Below are positions 42,683 through 45,875 of a DNA stretch of 45,875 bases, in pieces; position 1 is the stretch's first letter, and every line of letters begins with the position of its first letter. The translations under genes and the position numbers were made by a program. The notes beneath the pieces were generated by a model that ran no database searches, was not told where the DNA came from, and saw only the letters and a program-made list of their open reading frames with translations. Location of the stretch: positions 1 through 45,875 of the forward strand of contig DBRW01000031.1 of the NCBI GenBank assembly GCA_002306075.1. The letters run 5' to 3'. This DNA comes from Synergistaceae bacterium UBA1358 (GTDB taxonomy: Bacteria; Synergistota; Synergistia; Synergistales; Synergistaceae).

Positions 42683-44227
42683 CTACTCCCACTCGATCGT
42701 TGCCGGCGGTTTTCCTGTGATGTCAAGCACCACCCTGTTTATTGCGGGGACTTCGTTGCATATCCTTCTGCTGACCGTGTCCAGAAGCTCATAGGGCAGG
42801 TGCACCCACTCAGCCGTCATGGCATCGAGCGATGAGACCGCTCTCAGTACGGCCGTCTCTCCGTAGGTCCTGACATCCCCGACTACGCCCACGCTGCGCA
42901 CGGGAAGGAGCGCGCAGAAGGCCTGCCATATCTCGTTGTAGAGCCCGAACTCCTTTATCTCCTCTATAAAGATGGCATCGGCTTCCCTCAGCACATCGAG
43001 ACGCTCCTTCTTAAGTTCTCCGAGGCACCTTACCGCAAGCCCGGGGCCAGGGAAGGGATGCCTTTCGAGGAAGTGCGGTTCTATGCCCAGAGCCCTTCCT
43101 ACCGCCCTGACTTCATCCTTGAAGAGGTCGCGGAGCGGCTCGAGAAGCTGCATTTTCATGTCATCGGGCAGTCCGCCCACGTTGTGGTGGCTCTTGATAA
43201 CGTTGCCTCCGCCGTGTCCGCTCTCGACAACATCGGGATATATGGTGCCCTGGAGGAGCCAGTCCGATCCTCCGAGCCTGCGGGCCTCCTCTTCGAACAC
43301 TCTTATGAAGAGCTCGCCTATTATCTTTCTCTTTTTCTCGGGTTCCGTCACTCCCGCAAGAGCCGAAAGGAACCTCTCCTCTGCGTCGACCTTGTGGACA
43401 TTCAGTCTGAGGGAGCGGTATGTCTCCATAACCTGGTCCGCTTCGTTCTTCCGAAGGAGCCCGTGGTCGACGAATATGCAGTGCAGGTTGTCTCCGACAG
43501 CTTTTGAGGTGATCACCGCAGATACCGTGGAGTCCACGCCTCCGGAAAGTCCGCATATGACCCTGCCGGAGCCGACCTTTTCCCTGATCTTCCCGACTTC
43601 TTTGTCGATCCAGTCATGACCGAGGTCCCAATCCGCCTTACATCCGCATATATCAAATATGAACGCCGAAAGGATGTCGTTTCCCCTCGGAGTATGGGCA
43701 ACTTCGGGGTGGAACTGCAGTGCGCTTATCCTTCCGTCCGGGGATTCAAAGCCCGCAAGGGCGCCGTTTTCGCTCCGGGCCGTCGCCTTGAAGCCCTTGG
43801 GAAGCTCCGTGACCTGATCCCAGTGGCTCATCCAGACGCTTGTCTCCTTCTCGCCCTTCAGCCTGCCGAAAAGGCGCGCGTCTTCAGAAAGAGAGATCTT
43901 TGCCCTTCCGTACTCGGCTGCCTCTCCCTTCTTTACCGTACCTCCGAACTGGTGGGCCAGGAGCTGCATCCCGTAGCATATCCCGAGCACCGGGACATCG
44001 GAATCGAGAATGTGCATCGGCACGGACGGGGCATTGTCTTCAAGGACGCTCCTTGGACCTCCTGAAATTATTATGCCGGAAGATGAGGAGGCCTCTATCA
44101 TCTCCACCGGGGAGTCCCAGAAAAGTATCTCGCTGAAGACGCCAAGTTCCCGCACCCTCCTCGCGATAAGCTGTGTGTACTGGGAACCGCAGTCCAGTAT
44201 TAGGATCTTGTTCTCTCTGTTTTTCAT
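42683..44227 (-). CDS. guaA: GMP synthase (glutamine-hydrolysing)
   Basis: Converts XMP to GMP with glutamine and ATP (514 residues). The class I amidotransferase triad is Cys84 (LGICYG), His173 and Glu175 (QFHPEVAHT). The ATP-pyrophosphatase loop is GLSGGVDS starting at 226. The C-terminal dimerisation domain ends PPATIEWE. The last codons and TAG stop lie within the proximal direct repeat, so the C-terminus was likely rebuilt by island integration without changing the protein. Confidence 0.97.
   Translation of the reverse strand: MKNRENKILILDCGSQYTQLIARRVRELGVFSEILFWDSPVEMIEASSSSGIIISGGPRSVLEDNAPSVPMHILDSDVPVLGICYGMQLLAHQFGGTVKKGEAAEYGRAKISLSEDARLFGRLKGEKETSVWMSHWDQVTELPKGFKATARSENGALAGFESPDGRISALQFHPEVAHTPRGNDILSAFIFDICGCKADWDLGHDWIDKEVGKIREKVGSGRVICGLSGGVDSTVSAVITSKAVGDNLHCIFVDHGLLRKNEADQVMETYRSLRLNVHKVDAEERFLSALAGVTEPEKKRKIIGELFIRVFEEEARRLGGSDWLLQGTIYPDVVESGHGGGNVIKSHHNVGGLPDDMKMQLLEPLRDLFKDEVRAVGRALGIEPHFLERHPFPGPGLAVRCLGELKKERLDVLREADAIFIEEIKEFGLYNEIWQAFCALLPVRSVGVVGDVRTYGETAVLRAVSSLDAMTAEWVHLPYELLDTVSRRICNEVPAINRVVLDITGKPPATIEWE
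42684..42695. repeat. Proximal 12-bp direct repeat in the guaA 3' end
   Basis: TACTCCCACTCG, the reverse complement of the last guaA codons (Ile-Glu-Trp-Glu-stop region). Identical to 39781-39792. Confidence 0.75.
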
Positions 44228-44321
44228 CTATATTTACCTGCCCTTTCACAAACATACTCTTTCGCGTTAGTAAGTATGACATAAAGAGGCACCGATTTCC
44301 ACTCCCATGTCTATATCGGAC

Positions 44322-44351
44322 AAAAAAACAGACGGGGTCTCCCCCGTCTGT
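44322..44351 (-). terminator. Intrinsic terminator after groEL
   Basis: On the minus strand a perfect 10-bp stem (ACAGACGGGG with CCCCGTCTGT, loop GAGA) is followed by a run of T residues. It starts 30 bases after the groEL stop. Confidence 0.93.
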
Positions 44352-44380
44352 TCTCTGATATTTCGTGTTTTTGCCCGGTA

Positions 44381-45875
44381 TTAGTAGTCCATACCGCCCA
44401 TTCCGCCCATACCGGCTACGTCGCCGAGGGTCTCTTTCTTTTCGGGCTTGTCGGCTACAAGTGCGTCCGTCGTGAGGACCATCGCCGCGATGGAGGCCGC
44501 GTTCTGTACCGCCGAGCGTGTGACCTTCACGGGGTCGATGATACCGGCCTTGATCATGTCGACGTATTCGCCTGTCGTAGCGTCAAGACCCTGTCCGGCC
44601 TTAAGCGTCTTCACCTTCTCGATGATGACATCGCCCTGGAGCCCCGCGTTCGTGGAGATGAGGTGGAGTGGTTCGGTGAGCGACTTGCGGACTATCATGG
44701 CTCCGGTCTTCACATCGCCTTCGAGTTTCGCTATTTCCTTGTCAAGTTCCTTTGTGCACTCAACGAGGGCTACTCCGCCGCCTGCGACGATGCCTTCCTG
44801 TACTGCCGCGCGGGTCGAGTTGAGAGCGTCCTCGATGCGGTGCTTGAGTTCCTTCTGCTCAGTCTCTGTTGCCGCTCCGACCTGGACGACCGCGACTCCG
44901 CCGACTATCTTGGCAAGGCGTTCCTGGAGCTTCTCTTTGTCATACTCTGATGTTGAATCTTCGAGTTCCTTCTTTATCTGGGCTGCGCGGTCCTTGATCT
45001 TCTGCGGATCGCCCTTGCCTTCGACTATCGTCGTGTCTTCCTTTGTCACCTTGACCTTTTTGGCTCCGCCGAGAACGCTCGTGTCTGCGTTTTCAAGCTT
45101 CATGCCGACTTCTTCGCTGATCACTGTCGCGCCGGTCACTACTGCGATATCCTGGAGCATTGCCTTTCTGCGGTCGCCGAATCCCGGTGCCTTGACCGCA
45201 ACTACCTGGAGGATGCCGCGGAGCTTGTTGACAACGAGCGTCGCGAGTGCTTCGCCTTCGACATCCTCTGCGATGACAAGGAGGGGCTTCCCGAGCTGTA
45301 CTATCTTCTCAAGGACGGGGAGCATGTCTTTGACGTTGCTGATCTTGCCGTCTACGATCAGTATGTTGGCGTCGTCGAGGACTGCTTCCATACGGTCGGG
45401 ATTGGTGATCATGTAGGGGCTGATGTAGCCCTTGTCGAACTGGAGCCCTTCGACCGTCTCAAGTGTCGTTCCGAGACTCTTGCTGTCTTCCACTGTGATG
45501 ACGCCCTCTTCTCCGACCTTGTCCATGGCCTCTGCGAGAAGTTCGCCTATCGCCTTGTCGTCGGCGGAGATCGCCGCGACCTGAGCTATCATGCTGTGTT
45601 CTTTTACCTTCACTGCCTGTTTCTTGAGCTGTTCCACAACGATACCCGTTGCGATCTCGATACCCTTGCGGATGAGCATTCCGTTGGCGCCTGCCGCTAC
45701 GTTCTTGATGCCTTCACGGACCATTGCGCGGGTAAGTACGGTTGCCGTCGTGGTCCCGTCGCCTGCGACATCGTTCGTCTTTGATGCGACTTCTTTGATG
45801 AGCTGTGCGCCCATGTTTTCAAAGGGATCTTCGAGTTCGAATTCCTTTGCTATGGTGACGCCGTCGTTTGTGATG
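44381..45875 (-). CDS. groL: Chaperonin GroEL, 5' end cut by window
   Basis: 60-kDa chaperonin. The frame runs from the window edge (ITNDGVTIAKEFELEDPFEN then MGAQLIKEVASKTND) to the C-terminal tail GMGGMGGMDY. The ATP-site motif DGTTTATVL is near the start of the visible part. About 50 N-terminal residues are outside; an apparent ATG at 45814 is internal. The GGM tail lines the folding chamber. groES presumably lies further upstream. Confidence 0.97.
   Translation of the reverse strand, partial: ITNDGVTIAKEFELEDPFENMGAQLIKEVASKTNDVAGDGTTTATVLTRAMVREGIKNVAAGANGMLIRKGIEIATGIVVEQLKKQAVKVKEHSMIAQVAAISADDKAIGELLAEAMDKVGEEGVITVEDSKSLGTTLETVEGLQFDKGYISPYMITNPDRMEAVLDDANILIVDGKISNVKDMLPVLEKIVQLGKPLLVIAEDVEGEALATLVVNKLRGILQVVAVKAPGFGDRRKAMLQDIAVVTGATVISEEVGMKLENADTSVLGGAKKVKVTKEDTTIVEGKGDPQKIKDRAAQIKKELEDSTSEYDKEKLQERLAKIVGGVAVVQVGAATETEQKELKHRIEDALNSTRAAVQEGIVAGGGVALVECTKELDKEIAKLEGDVKTGAMIVRKSLTEPLHLISTNAGLQGDVIIEKVKTLKAGQGLDATTGEYVDMIKAGIIDPVKVTRSAVQNAASIAAMVLTTDALVADKPEKKETLGDVAGMGGMGGMDY

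Larger units (their letters stand above)
39781..42695. mobile_element. Small genomic island or island remnant in the 3' end of guaA
   Basis: Seen: a 12-bp identical direct repeat bounds 2.9 kb of AT-rich sequence, and one copy is the 3' end of guaA. Known: guaA 3' ends are a recurrent target for tyrosine-integrase islands, with direct repeats built around GAGTGGGA. The contents are accessory: a broken Bro-N-Fic gene, a 49-codon ORF, a membrane ORF and an ASCH-domain gene. No integrase or excisionase is visible, so it is probably a decayed element or one mobilised in trans. Gene orientation is mixed, unlike the rest of the window. Confidence 0.72.

Noticed and set aside
44290..44310. A further CACTCCCA match upstream of guaA
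   Set aside because: Only about 8 bases match the 12-bp island repeat and there is no boundary change there; likely chance.

Overview
The window is 45.9 kb of a bacterial chromosome, about 55% GC by eye. Almost every gene lies on the minus strand and they are packed into long, overlapping operons. Gene order resembles Bacillus and Clostridium blocks: yabB-rsmI-metG-tatD; radC-mreBCD-pbp2-minCDE-rodA followed by two radical-SAM-linked genes and rng; secDF-lapA-recJ-relA-dtd; dnaG-rpoD. It also carries a membrane pyrophosphatase, Rex and LarB. This suits an anaerobe of the Synergistota or a deep Firmicutes relative. The lineage is an inference from gene order and protein flavour, not proven.

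Layout in coordinates, with transcription running right to left. 1-4914: tgt, tatD, metG, rsmI. 4916-12944: a TrmN6-like methyltransferase, smc, rng, and the TIGR03936/TIGR03960-type pair. 13050-20059: rodA, minE, minD, minC, pbp2, mreD, mreC, mreB, which joins cell elongation and division-site selection in one run. 20136-26257: radC, an MBL hydrolase, dtd, relA/spoT, recJ, a LapA-like membrane protein. 26384-29154: secF, secD, yajC, closed by a strong terminator. 29264-31573: rex, eno, rqcP. 31781-36982: rpoD, dnaG and the proton/sodium pyrophosphatase hppA. 37192-39758: a MobB-like GTPase, an AI-2E family membrane protein, larB. 42683-45875: guaA and the 5'-truncated groEL.

The exception is 39781-42695. 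This AT-rich 2.9 kb block sits between guaA and larB and is bounded by an identical 12-bp direct repeat, one copy being the last codons and stop of guaA. The 3' end of guaA is a known integration hotspot for genomic islands. The block holds a Bro-N-Fic fusion gene broken by two single-base homopolymer frameshifts, a tiny ORF in front of it, a lone membrane ORF on the plus strand, and an ASCH-domain protein. No integrase is visible. Removing the block would put guaA about 20 bases upstream of larB as an apparent operon. This is the most unusual part of the window.

The rest is housekeeping: tRNA modification and charging, chromosome structure, RNA decay, cell shape, protein export, stringent response, glycolysis, redox sensing and primary sigma factor. 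Regulatory signals visible by eye include three good intrinsic terminators or terminator-like hairpins, several sigma-70-type promoters, and a hairpin just upstream of secD that looks like an attenuator.
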